Below, piece after piece: positions 25,783 through 33,169 of a stretch of DNA of 64,000 nucleotides; position 1 is the first letter of the stretch; every line of letters begins with the position of its first letter. Position numbers and translations under genes: made by a program. The DNA is from Nitratidesulfovibrio sp. (GTDB lineage: Bacteria; Desulfobacterota; Desulfovibrionia; Desulfovibrionales; Desulfovibrionaceae): NCBI RefSeq assembly GCF_040373385.1, contig NZ_JBDXXH010000004.1:363952-427951 (forward strand). The letters run 5' to 3'. The notes below the pieces were generated by a model. The model saw only the letters and a list, made by a program, of their open reading frames with translations, searched no databases and had not been told where the DNA came from.

Positions 25783-27366
25783 ATGACCACCATCACCGAC
25801 GACAAGCGCCTTCAGCCCTATCTCGGCACGCTCCAGAAGATCGTGTCCGACATGGGGCCGCAGCGACCGTTTCAGTCCACCCTGAAGTCGCTGCTCCGCA
25901 CGCTGGCTGAAAACCATGACTTCCAGCGGCCGCACATCGTCATCTTCGACCCGGAAACCCGCACCCTCAAGCTCAGCCTGTCGCAGACGCCCGCCAAGGC
26001 GGACCACGTGGAATACGAGCCGGGCGTGGGCGTGACGGGGCAGGTGTTTTCCACGGGCCAGCCGGTCATCGTGCCGCGCATCAAGGACCACCCGGCGTTC
26101 CTGAACAAGGCCTTTGGCCGTTCGGACGAGGAGCAGGAAACCCTGGCCTTCATCTGCGTGCCGGTTCTCGGCCCCGCCGACGAACCCCGGCAGGGCCGCG
26201 AGGTCATCGGCACCCTCAGCGTGGACACCCCCTCGGTGCCCATGCCGCAGCTGGAATCGCACTGCCGGTTCCTGGAGGTGGTGGCGGGCATGATCGCCAA
26301 CCACGCCTCGTACCTGCAGGAGGAAATGGCCCGCCAGAAGCACCTGATGACCCAGGGCCTCATCGTGGGCGACAGCAACGACATCGGGTTCACCCCGTCC
26401 AACGTGGTTGCCGCGTCCAAAGCCATGAGACTGGTGCTGAACCAGGCGGCGCAGGTTGGCCCCAGCCGCGCCACGGCGCTGCTGCGCGGCGAATCGGGCA
26501 CCGGCAAGGAACTGCTGGCGGAAGCCATCCACCAGGCCAGCCCCCGGCGCGAGATGCCGCTGATCAAGCTGAACTGCGCGGCGCTGCCCTCCGAACTGGT
26601 GGAAAGCGAGCTGTTCGGCTACCAGAAGGGCGCCTTCACCGGGGCGGTGCACACCAAGAAGGGCCTGTTCGAACTGGCCAACAAGGGCACCCTGTTCCTG
26701 GACGAAGTGGGCGAACTGTCGCCCAACGCCCAGGCCAAGGTGCTGCGCGCCATCCAGGAGCAGGAAATCCAGCGCCTGGGCAGCGAACAGACCATCACCG
26801 TGGACGTGCGCCTGATCTGCGCCACCCACCAGCCGCTGGAGGAGCTTGTCGAGCGGGGGCTGTTCCGCGAGGACCTGTACTACCGCATCAACGTGTTCCC
26901 CATCTTCATTCCTCCGCTGCGCGAGCGGCGCGAGGACATCCTGCCGCTGGCGGAACACTTCCTGCGCATCTACTCCGAGGAGTATTCGCGCAGCATCAAG
27001 CGCATCTCCACCCCGGCCATCGACCTGCTGACGCAGTACCACTGGCCCGGCAACATCCGCGAACTGAAGAACTGCATCGAACGCGCGGTGCTGGTGTGCG
27101 ATGAACAGGTCATCCGCACCTACCACCTGCCGCCTTCGTTGCAGACGGCGGAATCCACCGCCACGGACACCAACCTCTCGTTCTGCGAGGCGGTGGCCAA
27201 GTTCGAGCAGGAACTGCTGGTGGACGCGCTGAAGAAGGCGCGCGGCAACATGCTGCAGGCCGCGCGCGACCTGCGCGTGAGCTACCGCATCGTCAACTAC
27301 AAGGTGAAGAAGTACGGCATAGACGCCAAGAAGTTTGCCGTGGCCAAGGCACGCGGCATGAAATAG
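25783..27366 (+). CDS. Sigma54-dependent transcriptional activator with GAF domain
   Basis: A 527-residue NtrC/NifA-type activator. An N-terminal GAF-like sensor (~20-185) is followed by an AAA+ ATPase with Walker A GESGTGKE (~236-243), the sigma54-contacting loop GAFTGA (~285), Walker B GTLFLDEVGELS and an arginine-rich sensor II region, then a Fis-type helix-turn-helix (~475-520, NMLQAARDLRVSYRIVNYKVKKYG). It lacks a receiver domain, so the signal is probably a small molecule bound to GAF. It is the last gene of the ior unit and most likely regulates aromatic amino acid or 2-oxoacid oxidation. No convincing -24/-12 promoter is seen upstream of its own unit, which instead has a sigma70-like promoter. 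Confidence 0.93.
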   Translation: MTTITDDKRLQPYLGTLQKIVSDMGPQRPFQSTLKSLLRTLAENHDFQRPHIVIFDPETRTLKLSLSQTPAKADHVEYEPGVGVTGQVFSTGQPVIVPRIKDHPAFLNKAFGRSDEEQETLAFICVPVLGPADEPRQGREVIGTLSVDTPSVPMPQLESHCRFLEVVAGMIANHASYLQEEMARQKHLMTQGLIVGDSNDIGFTPSNVVAASKAMRLVLNQAAQVGPSRATALLRGESGTGKELLAEAIHQASPRREMPLIKLNCAALPSELVESELFGYQKGAFTGAVHTKKGLFELANKGTLFLDEVGELSPNAQAKVLRAIQEQEIQRLGSEQTITVDVRLICATHQPLEELVERGLFREDLYYRINVFPIFIPPLRERREDILPLAEHFLRIYSEEYSRSIKRISTPAIDLLTQYHWPGNIRELKNCIERAVLVCDEQVIRTYHLPPSLQTAESTATDTNLSFCEAVAKFEQELLVDALKKARGNMLQAARDLRVSYRIVNYKVKKYGIDAKKFAVAKARGMK

Positions 27367-27398
27367 GCGACGCCGCCCGGCTAACGCACGCATTGATG

Positions 27399-27438
27399 CG
27401 ACCGGCTTCCGGCAACGGGGGCCGGTCGTTTGCTTTTT
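27399..27438 (+). terminator. Intrinsic terminator of the ior unit
   Basis: CGACCGGC (27399-27406) and GCCGGTCG (27421-27428) form an 8-bp stem, followed by TTTGCTTTTT. It lies 33 bp after the activator stop. Confidence 0.8.
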
Positions 27439-27543
27439 GCGCTCGGGGTGGGGGGGGGGCGCCTGCCATAGCCCCGCGACGAGGCGGCGCGGCAGGACGG
27501 GACTGGGCGCGGGTGGGCGCGGGTGGGCAAGGAAGCGCGAACC

Positions 27544-28500
27544 ATGGGAACAGCGATGAATATTCGTGAAATGCAACGCTGTATCGAGGACAATCTGGCA
27601 ACCCGGCTTGCCGGGCAGGTGGCTCTGGTGAACGGCGGAGATATGATCTACCGCCCAGGTGTTGCGGTACCGGACCGGGGGAACGGGCCGGGCATGCCGA
27701 TGCCGCCGGAGGTCACCCAGCCTGAGCAGCCAGCCTTGCTGGAACGACCGGACGTGCACGCCGTGTACGCCGGGGTGGCATCGGATACCTTCAACAAGGC
27801 CTTCGGATATCGGGGCGGCGTGCCGCTGGCGGATACGGTGGCGGCGGTGCGGTCGTTCTTTGACCAGCATGGCGCACCGTACACGTGGTGGCTGGGACCG
27901 CTCTCCGGTGCGGGCGACGGGGCGGAACAGGGAGCCAACATTCCCGCCGCGCTGGCCACGCACGGCTTTGCCGTGGGCGAAGTGGAAACCGGCATGTATC
28001 TTCCGTTGGTGAATGCGGAACTGGAAGAGCCAGCGCCAACGCCGGGGCTGGATATCCGTGTTGTCCGTGATGCTGCGGGCGTGGCCGATTTTGCCTCGGT
28101 GCTGGCCGCCAACTGGAATCCGCCGGACGGCGAGGTGCTGCGCTTCCACCGCCGCGCCGCCCCGGCCCTGTGCAGCCCCGGATTCGCCGCAACGTTGCTG
28201 GTGGCGTACCAGGACGGGCAACTGGCAGGGGCGGCGGAAGTGTACCGCACCGCGTCGGGGCACCCTACGGCAGGGGACACCGCGTCGCTCGACGTGGCCG
28301 GCGTGTACAACGTGTGCACGCTGGAAGCCTTCCGGCGCAGGGGGCTGGGCACCGCCGTCACCCGTGCCGCATTGGGGCACGCCGGGCAGGCGGGTTGCCG
28401 CCACGCGGTGTTGCAGGCCTCGGGCGAGGGGTACCGCGTGTATGCCCGGCTGGGCTTTCGCGACGTGGGGCGCTTCGTGGAGTGCGTGCCCGTGGATTGA
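27544..28500 (+). CDS. GNAT-family N-acetyltransferase
   Basis: A ~318-residue protein whose C-terminal half is a GNAT fold: [13 protein letters not shown] at ~165, [17 protein letters not shown], and the acetyl-CoA loop [24 protein letters not shown] (~255-280), ending with [15 protein letters not shown]. The N-terminal ~160 residues resemble a degenerate second acetyltransferase-like domain, as in many tandem GNAT proteins. The substrate is unknown. The ATG at 27544 has AGGA at ~9-10 nt; ATG 27556 is a possible later start. The gene is flanked by terminators on both sides and is probably transcribed alone. Confidence 0.85.
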   Translation: MGTAMNIREMQRCIEDNLATRLAGQVALVNGGDMIYRPGVAVPDRGNGPGMPMPPEVTQPEQPALLERPDVHAVYAGVASDTFNKAFGYRGGVPLADTVAAVRSFFDQHGAPYTWWLGPLSGAGDGAEQGANIPAALATHGFAVGEVETGMYLPLVNAELEEPAPTPGLDIRVVRDAAGVADFASVLAANWNPPDGEVLRFHRRAAPALCSPGFAATLLVAYQDGQLAGAAEVYRTASGHPTAGDTASLDVAGVYNVCTLEAFRRRGLGTAVTRAALGHAGQAGCRHAVLQASGEGYRVYARLGFRDVGRFVECVPVD

Positions 28501-28560
28501 GCAACGCGCCAAGCCGTGATGCGCGACGAGTGGACTCGCCGCGCCGGACAACTGAACGAC

Positions 28561-28600
28561 AAAAACGGGCGGGATCGCGCATGTTGCGCTATCCCGCCCG
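28561..28600 (-). terminator. Intrinsic terminator for the 98-residue protein gene
   Basis: CGGGCGGGAT and ATCCCGCCCG (28566-28575, 28591-28600) form a perfect 10-bp stem. On the minus strand it is followed by five T. On the plus strand it may also end the GNAT transcript, but there it lacks a T run. Confidence 0.8.
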
Positions 28601-28691
28601 TTGCACTCCGCTGGCGTCAGCCGGTGCTGTCCGGCCTACCGGAGATGTTGAACCGTCCGGCAGCCTGACCGACCTGACAGATCGAAACGGC

Positions 28692-28988
28692 TTACGCCGT
28701 GGGGTCTTCGTCCAGCCAGCCCTGCAAGGCCTCGATGATCTTGCGGGCCTGGTCGGCGCTGGAGATGTTGAACTTGGACTGGGCGCGGTATTCGCCGTTC
28801 GTCTTCTTGTAGCGCTTCACCACATATTTGTCCGCGCCGTAGTCTTCGGTCTTGGGGTCCCACTGCTGGTAGCGGAACAGGATGGTGGTCCATGCGCCCT
28901 TGGAGAGCACGGACTTGTCCAGTTCCTTGACCACAAGCTGGCCGTCTTCCTCGTAATTCACCGTCAATTCTTCAATGGTCGTGCTCAT
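28692..28988 (-). CDS. Conserved-looking 98-residue protein, function unknown
   Basis: A small acidic/basic mixed soluble protein, beginning MSTTIEELTVNYEEDGQLVV. The middle is rich in aromatic and charged residues (WTTILFRYQQWDPKTEDYG, KYVVKRYKKTNGEYR) and the end is helical (SADQARKIIEALQGWLDED). A strand-rich core with a C-terminal helix is reminiscent of the PC4/p15 single-stranded nucleic-acid-binding fold, but this is only a pattern impression. It has its own terminator and lies between the GNAT gene and korC, separated from korC by a nested-hairpin repeat. Coding potential is supported by normal codon composition and by good hydrophobic/charged periodicity. No ribosome site stands out. 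Confidence 0.75.
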   Translation of the reverse strand: MSTTIEELTVNYEEDGQLVVKELDKSVLSKGAWTTILFRYQQWDPKTEDYGADKYVVKRYKKTNGEYRAQSKFNISSADQARKIIEALQGWLDEDPTA

Positions 28989-29075
28989 GGTCTGGTCCGT
29001 CTGCGCCCGGCGAAGGGCGGAAATGCGTTGTTAATATCTGGGTAGAAAAACTTCGGATCAATTTTTTCGTGATTC

Positions 29076-29101
29076 GGGCGCTGTGACCGCGCACAGCGCC
29101 C
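29076..29101. repeat. Perfect 10-bp palindrome beside the nested-hairpin element
   Basis: GGGCGCTGTG (29076-29085), loop ACCGCG, CACAGCGCCC (29092-29101). No T run follows on either strand, so it is not a standard terminator. It directly precedes the nested-hairpin repeat copy at 29103-29229. Confidence 0.6.
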
Positions 29102-29102
29102 G

Positions 29103-29229
29103 CGAGGGACACGAATTTCGTTCTCCGGCAAGGAAGGCGAGTTCGCCGCGATGGGAGCGTACTCTTTGGTACGTGACCGGAGCGGCGAACGATGCCTGAC
29201 ACCGACAGGGGGCAAAAGGACGGGCGCGC
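29103..29229 (-). repeat. Nested-hairpin intergenic repeat, copy A (no inserted module)
   Basis: The copy shares with the 55272-55450 copy, in order, the left arm (TTTCGTT near 29115, then GGCAAGGAA at about 29128), a central part ending in GACCG and the right arm AAAAGGAC near 29213. Its own central stem GTTCGCCGC/GCGGCGAAC (about 29142-29188) encloses a GTAC(TCTTTG)GTAC tip. The outer part can pair GCGCCCG (29096-29102) with CGGGCGC (29219-29225). It lacks the CCGT/ACGG hairpin modules found in the other copies. It lies between korC and the 98-residue protein gene. Confidence 0.65.
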
Positions 29230-29232
29230 CCC

Positions 29233-29856
29233 CTAGACTATGATGTCGTCCTCGGCATGCGCCCCATTCTCCTCTGCCGCTGCCCAGATGCCGCCCGCAT
29301 CGCCGAAGTGGCGCTGGGCCTGCTTCAGCCCCAGGGCAAAGGCCTTGGCGTTCACCTCGCGGATCTTGGCGGGCAGGTTGGCTTCCATGCTCTTGCGCAT
29401 CACCCTCGGGTCGGCGAAGGGCAAGAGGTGCGTCACCGCGCCCATGACCATGGTGTTGATGGTCATGGGGTTGCCTATCTGCTCCTTGGCCATCTGGGTG
29501 AACGGCAGGCCCAGGTACACGTTGGTGGGTGCGTGCTTGACCAGGGTGGTATCCACCAGCAGGATACCGGTCTTTTTCAGCAGCCGGTAGTAGCTGTTGC
29601 ACGCCTCGGGGCTCAGCGCAACCAGCAGGTCCAGGCTTTCGGTCTTGGGGTAGCTGATGGGGCGCGAACTGACAACCACGTCGGCGCGGCTGGAGCCGCC
29701 GCGCGCCTCGGGGCCGTAACTCTGGGTCTGGGTGACGTAGTAGCCGTGGCTCAGCGCCAGCGCAGAGCCCAGCAGGCGGCCCAGGGTAATCAGCCCCTGC
29801 CCGCCCAGGCCCGAAAGGCGGATTTCGAAACGGTCTATGGGTTGCGGCGCCTTCAT
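29233..29856 (-). CDS. korC: 2-oxoacid:ferredoxin oxidoreductase, gamma subunit
   Basis: A 207-residue gamma subunit: EIRLSGLGGQGLITLGRLLGSALAL (glycine-rich family signature), QTQSYGPEARGGSSRADVV and NTMVMGAVTHLLPFADP. It is the fourth gene of korDABC, and its start overlaps the korB stop by 4 bp. The complex oxidises a 2-oxoacid, most likely 2-oxoglutarate by this gene order, to the acyl-CoA while reducing ferredoxin. A Glu/Ala-rich C-terminal tail follows the domain. Confidence 0.92.
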   Translation of the reverse strand: MKAPQPIDRFEIRLSGLGGQGLITLGRLLGSALALSHGYYVTQTQSYGPEARGGSSRADVVVSSRPISYPKTESLDLLVALSPEACNSYYRLLKKTGILLVDTTLVKHAPTNVYLGLPFTQMAKEQIGNPMTINTMVMGAVTHLLPFADPRVMRKSMEANLPAKIREVNAKAFALGLKQAQRHFGDAGGIWAAAEENGAHAEDDIIV

Positions 29857-30686
29857 CGGTTCTGCCCCATGAGTTTGCGTTGCAGCTCGAAGTAGCGTTC
29901 CTCAAGCCCTGGCTCTTCCACGTCGCGGAACACCCCGATGGGGACGCGTCCGTCGTCCGGCTTTTGCGTGGGGTCTTTCAGGGTCTCCACCTTCACGGTG
30001 TTGGACTTCAGCCACTTGTACATGTCCACGGCGTTGCGGAACTTGTTCTTGCGCCCGTACTGGGTGGGGCAGGGGCTGTACACCTCCACCACCGAAAAGC
30101 CGGGATGCATGATGGCCGAGCTGATCAGCCTGTCCATCTGGATGGCGTGGAACGAGGTGCCGCGCGCCACGTAGCTTGCGCCCGCAGCCATGCACATTTC
30201 CGCGATGTCGAAGGACTTTTCCAGCGATCCGAAGGGCGTGGTCATGGAAATGTCGCCCTGCGGCGTGGCGGACGAACACTGCCCGCCGGTCATGCCGTAG
30301 ATCTGGTTGTTCAGGATCAACGCGGTGACGCCGATGTTGCGCCGCGCGGCGTGGATGAGGTGGTTGCCGCCGATGGACATGGCGTCGCCGTCGCCCATGA
30401 CGCAGATGACCTTCAGCTTGGGGTTGGCCATCTTGATGCCGGTGGCGAAGGTAAGCGCCCGGCCATGGGTGGTGTGTACGGTATTGAAGTCCACGTACAC
30501 GGCCATGCGGCCCGAACAGCCGATGCCCGCCACCAGCACCACGTCGTCCTTGGGCAGGCCCAGCGCGTGCACGCTGCGGATCAGCGATCCCAGCACGATG
30601 CCGTGGCCGCAGCCCGCGCAGAACACGTGGGGGAACTTCTTGTTATGGCGCAGGTAGTCGTGGATGAGTTGGGTAACGTCCGCCAT
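29853..30686 (-). CDS. korB: 2-oxoacid:ferredoxin oxidoreductase, beta subunit (thiamine-diphosphate binding)
   Basis: A 277-residue catalytic subunit. It contains HVFCAGCGHGIVLGSLIRS, the metal/diphosphate motif GDGDAMSIGGNHLIHAARRN...NNQIYGMTGGQ, and SPCPTQYGRKN. The N-terminus (IHDYLRHNKKFPHVFC) matches KorB-type enzymes rather than pyruvate:ferredoxin oxidoreductases. It lies 7 nt after korA and overlaps korC. No Fe-S cysteine pattern is present, as expected, since the cluster sits on the KorD subunit. Confidence 0.94.
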   Translation of the reverse strand: MADVTQLIHDYLRHNKKFPHVFCAGCGHGIVLGSLIRSVHALGLPKDDVVLVAGIGCSGRMAVYVDFNTVHTTHGRALTFATGIKMANPKLKVICVMGDGDAMSIGGNHLIHAARRNIGVTALILNNQIYGMTGGQCSSATPQGDISMTTPFGSLEKSFDIAEMCMAAGASYVARGTSFHAIQMDRLISSAIMHPGFSVVEVYSPCPTQYGRKNKFRNAVDMYKWLKSNTVKVETLKDPTQKPDDGRVPIGVFRDVEEPGLEERYFELQRKLMGQNR

Positions 30687-30693
30687 GGCCCAC

Positions 30694-31842
30694 CTACAGT
30701 ATGGCTTTCAGGATTTCGGAGGGCGTGATGATCTGCCCGTCCACCCGGTTGATGGTGCGCACCTTGGTGCGGCCATTGTTGACGCGCTTCACCTCGCGCG
30801 ACATCTGCCCCATGTTCATTTCGGGCACGACGACGGTGTGGCAGCGGTGGGTCAGTTTTTCCACCGCCGGACGGGGGAAGGGGAACAGCGTCTTCAGGGT
30901 CAGCAGCCCGGCCTTGGCCCCGCGTTCGCGGGCCTGCTCCACGGCCAGATAGGCGGAACGCGCCACGCTGCCGTAAGCCACCACGGCCACGTCCGCGTCA
31001 TCCAGCATGTATTCGTCGGCCATCTGGATGTCGCCGTAATACTGGTCGATCTTGCGGAACAGGCGCAGCATGGCGTCCTTCACCTCGTCCGGGCGCTGGG
31101 TGGGATAGCCCATGACGTCGTGGGTCAGCCCGGTGACGTGGGTGCGGTAGCCGGACCCGATGGGGGCCATGGCGGGCACGCCGCGCGCCGTGTCGGCATA
31201 GGGCTTGAACCATTCCGGTGGCACCGTGGGCGTGACGCGGGAAAGGATTTCCACCTCGTCCGGGTCGGGCACGGTGATCTTTTCGCGGGTGTGGGCCGTC
31301 ACCTCGTCCAGCAGCAGGATGACCGGGGTGCGGTATTTTTCGGCAAAGTTGAAGGCCGTCACTGTCATTTCCAGGCATTCCTGCACGTTGGATGCGGACA
31401 GCACGATGATGGGGTGGTCGCCGTGGGTACCCCAGCGAGCCATCTGCACGTCGGCCTGGGCAGGGCTTGTGGGCAGACCGGTACTGGGGCCGCCGCGCAT
31501 GACGTTGACCACCACCAGCGGCGCCTCGACCATGCAGGCGTAGCCGATGTGCTCCTGCATCAGGGCAAAGCCCGGGCCGGAGGTGGCCGTCATGGCCTTG
31601 CGCCCCGCCAGCGACGCGCCGATGGTGGCGCCCATGCTGGCGATTTCGTCTTCCATCTGGATGAACACGCCGTCCTCGATCAGGGGCAGGCGGTTGGCCA
31701 TGACCTCCATGATCTCTGTGGACGGGGTGATGGGGTAGCCCGCGTAGAACGAGCACCCGGCCAGCAGTGCGCCTTCGGCCACCGCCTCGTTGCCGAGCGC
31801 GAACAGTTCGCGTCTCTTGCGTTTCTTGCGTTGCACCGCCAT
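30694..31842 (-). CDS. korA: 2-oxoacid:ferredoxin oxidoreductase, alpha subunit
   Basis: A 382-residue alpha subunit with GNEAVAEGALLAGCSFYAGYPITPSTEIME, QMEDEIASMGATIGASLAGRKAMTATSGPGFALM and VVNVMRGGPSTGLPT, the pyrimidine-binding and domain-II motifs of the family. The ATG at 31842 was chosen because it lies just downstream of the korD stop and precedes an unusual basic stretch (RKKRKRRE) before the domain; the frame is open upstream into korD. It forms the complex with KorB, KorC and the ferredoxin-like KorD. Confidence 0.93.
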   Translation of the reverse strand: MAVQRKKRKRRELFALGNEAVAEGALLAGCSFYAGYPITPSTEIMEVMANRLPLIEDGVFIQMEDEIASMGATIGASLAGRKAMTATSGPGFALMQEHIGYACMVEAPLVVVNVMRGGPSTGLPTSPAQADVQMARWGTHGDHPIIVLSASNVQECLEMTVTAFNFAEKYRTPVILLLDEVTAHTREKITVPDPDEVEILSRVTPTVPPEWFKPYADTARGVPAMAPIGSGYRTHVTGLTHDVMGYPTQRPDEVKDAMLRLFRKIDQYYGDIQMADEYMLDDADVAVVAYGSVARSAYLAVEQARERGAKAGLLTLKTLFPFPRPAVEKLTHRCHTVVVPEMNMGQMSREVKRVNNGRTKVRTINRVDGQIITPSEILKAIL

Positions 31843-31846
31843 GGCG

Positions 31847-32173
31847 TCACTCTTCGGGGTTGGGGTTCGGTTCGGCCGTGCGCACCGGGGGCGAGGCGCG
31901 ACCGTGTTCGTTCTCGGGGTCGCTCCATTCGCTGCGCGGGTCCGGCTGGCCTGCACCGTTGCGGGTGCGCGGCTTGATGGCGATGGCGAAGTCCGGACAG
32001 TGCAACTCGCAGAACCCGCAATTGATGCACTCGTCCTCGTTGGCCACCTCGGCCTTGCCGAAGGCGTTCAGCACAAGCACCTTGGCGGGGCAGAACGCCA
32101 CGCACAGGCCGCAGCCCTTGCACCAGTCGGGGTATACGCAGACGCGGGTCTGACCTTTTTGCTTCTTTGACAT
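31847..32173 (-). CDS. korD: 2-oxoacid:ferredoxin oxidoreductase, delta subunit (2[4Fe-4S] ferredoxin)
   Basis: A 108-residue ferredoxin-like subunit with two cluster motifs: CKGCGLCVAFCP (residues ~18-29) and CINCGFCELHCP (~49-60). It passes electrons from the thiamine-diphosphate site to soluble ferredoxin. A disordered, Pro/Glu-rich tail of ~35 residues follows. It is the first gene of korDABC. Confidence 0.94.
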   Translation of the reverse strand: MSKKQKGQTRVCVYPDWCKGCGLCVAFCPAKVLVLNAFGKAEVANEDECINCGFCELHCPDFAIAIKPRTRNGAGQPDPRSEWSDPENEHGRASPPVRTAEPNPNPEE

Positions 32174-32293
32174 AGCCGCACCAATGGTGGCGTTGGGTGC
32201 AACGGAGCAGGGCGTCCGTTCCGTGGTGGCCGGGCCGCTTGGGCCGGGATGATGCGAGCGGTGAGAGTGCCGCCCCTGCGCGCGTTTGGGCCA

Positions 32294-32322
32294 TCAATAA
32301 ACGCAACTACAGGTCACGGCAA
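32294..32322 (-). promoter_or_regulatory. Weak candidate promoter for korDABC
   Basis: On the minus strand TTGCCG (32317-32322) is followed after 17 bp by TATTGA (32294-32299), about 120 bp before the korD start. Both hexamers are moderate matches to the sigma70 consensus. Confidence 0.3.
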
Positions 32323-32582
32323 GAAAAATTCGGCATGTTGCACGGTTGTGCAAACAATGGAAGCATGCCGGGCGCATGGTGCGGGGCCGTGTGTTTCATG
32401 CGTGATGCAGCGGCGGCGCGGTATGCAGCCCGAGTCGGCCCGCCACAGCCTGCCGTGAACGAGCGGGAAAGGGGCACGGCACGGGCGGCGCAATGGACGC
32501 AAAATGCAATGCGGCGACGGCAGGACGGCGCGGGCGTGGTTCCCGCAGGAACGACGGATCGGAGGAGGGGCGGAAAATGAAA

Positions 32583-32606
32583 CGGCGGCACCCGAAGGAG
32601 CCGCCG
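32583..32606 (-). terminator. Intrinsic terminator after the 77-residue protein gene
   Basis: CGGCGGC and GCCGCCG (32583-32589, 32600-32606) form a 7-bp stem with a ten-base loop, followed on the minus strand by TTTCATTTTC. Confidence 0.75.
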
Positions 32607-32662
32607 ATACGTACGTCATGTCAGTTGATGAAAACCGCAGGATGCGCCTTGCCAATGCGCCG

Positions 32663-32896
32663 TCAGATGGACCAGCTTGCAATCAGCCCCCGGATCACTT
32701 CCGGCGGCACGCCGCGTTGCGATGCGGTCATGATCTTGGTGGGGTATTGCTCCGCCACCTGCAATGAACGCATGTACAGGGCGATGATTTCGTCCGTCAC
32801 CTGAAGGCGCATGCCGGAGCGTACCTGCTGGCCCAGCACCATTTCCAGTATTCTGCGCCCGGAAAAGGTGGAGATGTCGGAATAGATGTACGCCAT
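32663..32896 (-). CDS. 77-residue protein, function unknown
   Basis: A small helical protein beginning MAYIYSDISTFSGRRILEMVLGQQVRSGM and ending PPEVIRGLIASWSI. No signal peptide, cysteine cluster or known motif is seen. The start was fixed by a strong AAGGGGGT ribosome site 6 nt before ATG 32896; a longer open frame upstream is low-complexity. It has its own terminator and stands alone. Normal codon use and amphipathic helices support it as a real gene. Confidence 0.7.
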   Translation of the reverse strand: MAYIYSDISTFSGRRILEMVLGQQVRSGMRLQVTDEIIALYMRSLQVAEQYPTKIMTASQRGVPPEVIRGLIASWSI

Positions 32897-33169
32897 GGCG
32901 CACCCCCTTTGGCACGATAGCCGTGACGTCACGACCTCGTCCCCCGCTATCGTCCGGAATGCGGATGGGGACGGCGTCATGTCCGCCGGTTCGGGGCTGC
33001 CTGTCCGTGGCTGCCGGAATGCGGGTGGAAGCGGGCAGGCGTGCCGCCTTGGCTTCCATGGGCAAAAGATAGCTGCAAGCCTGGCGTCTGACAAGGGCGC
33101 AGCCGCAAAAAGCCGCGTCAGCGTGTGATTATCCGGGCGTGATTAACCGGGCGGATTGTCCGAGCGTGC

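Larger units (their letters stand above)
32174..32662. other. 489-bp intergenic space upstream of korDABC
   Basis: No gene is seen. It contains the candidate kor promoter (32294-32322) and the terminator of the 77-residue protein gene (32583-32606). Confidence 0.5.
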
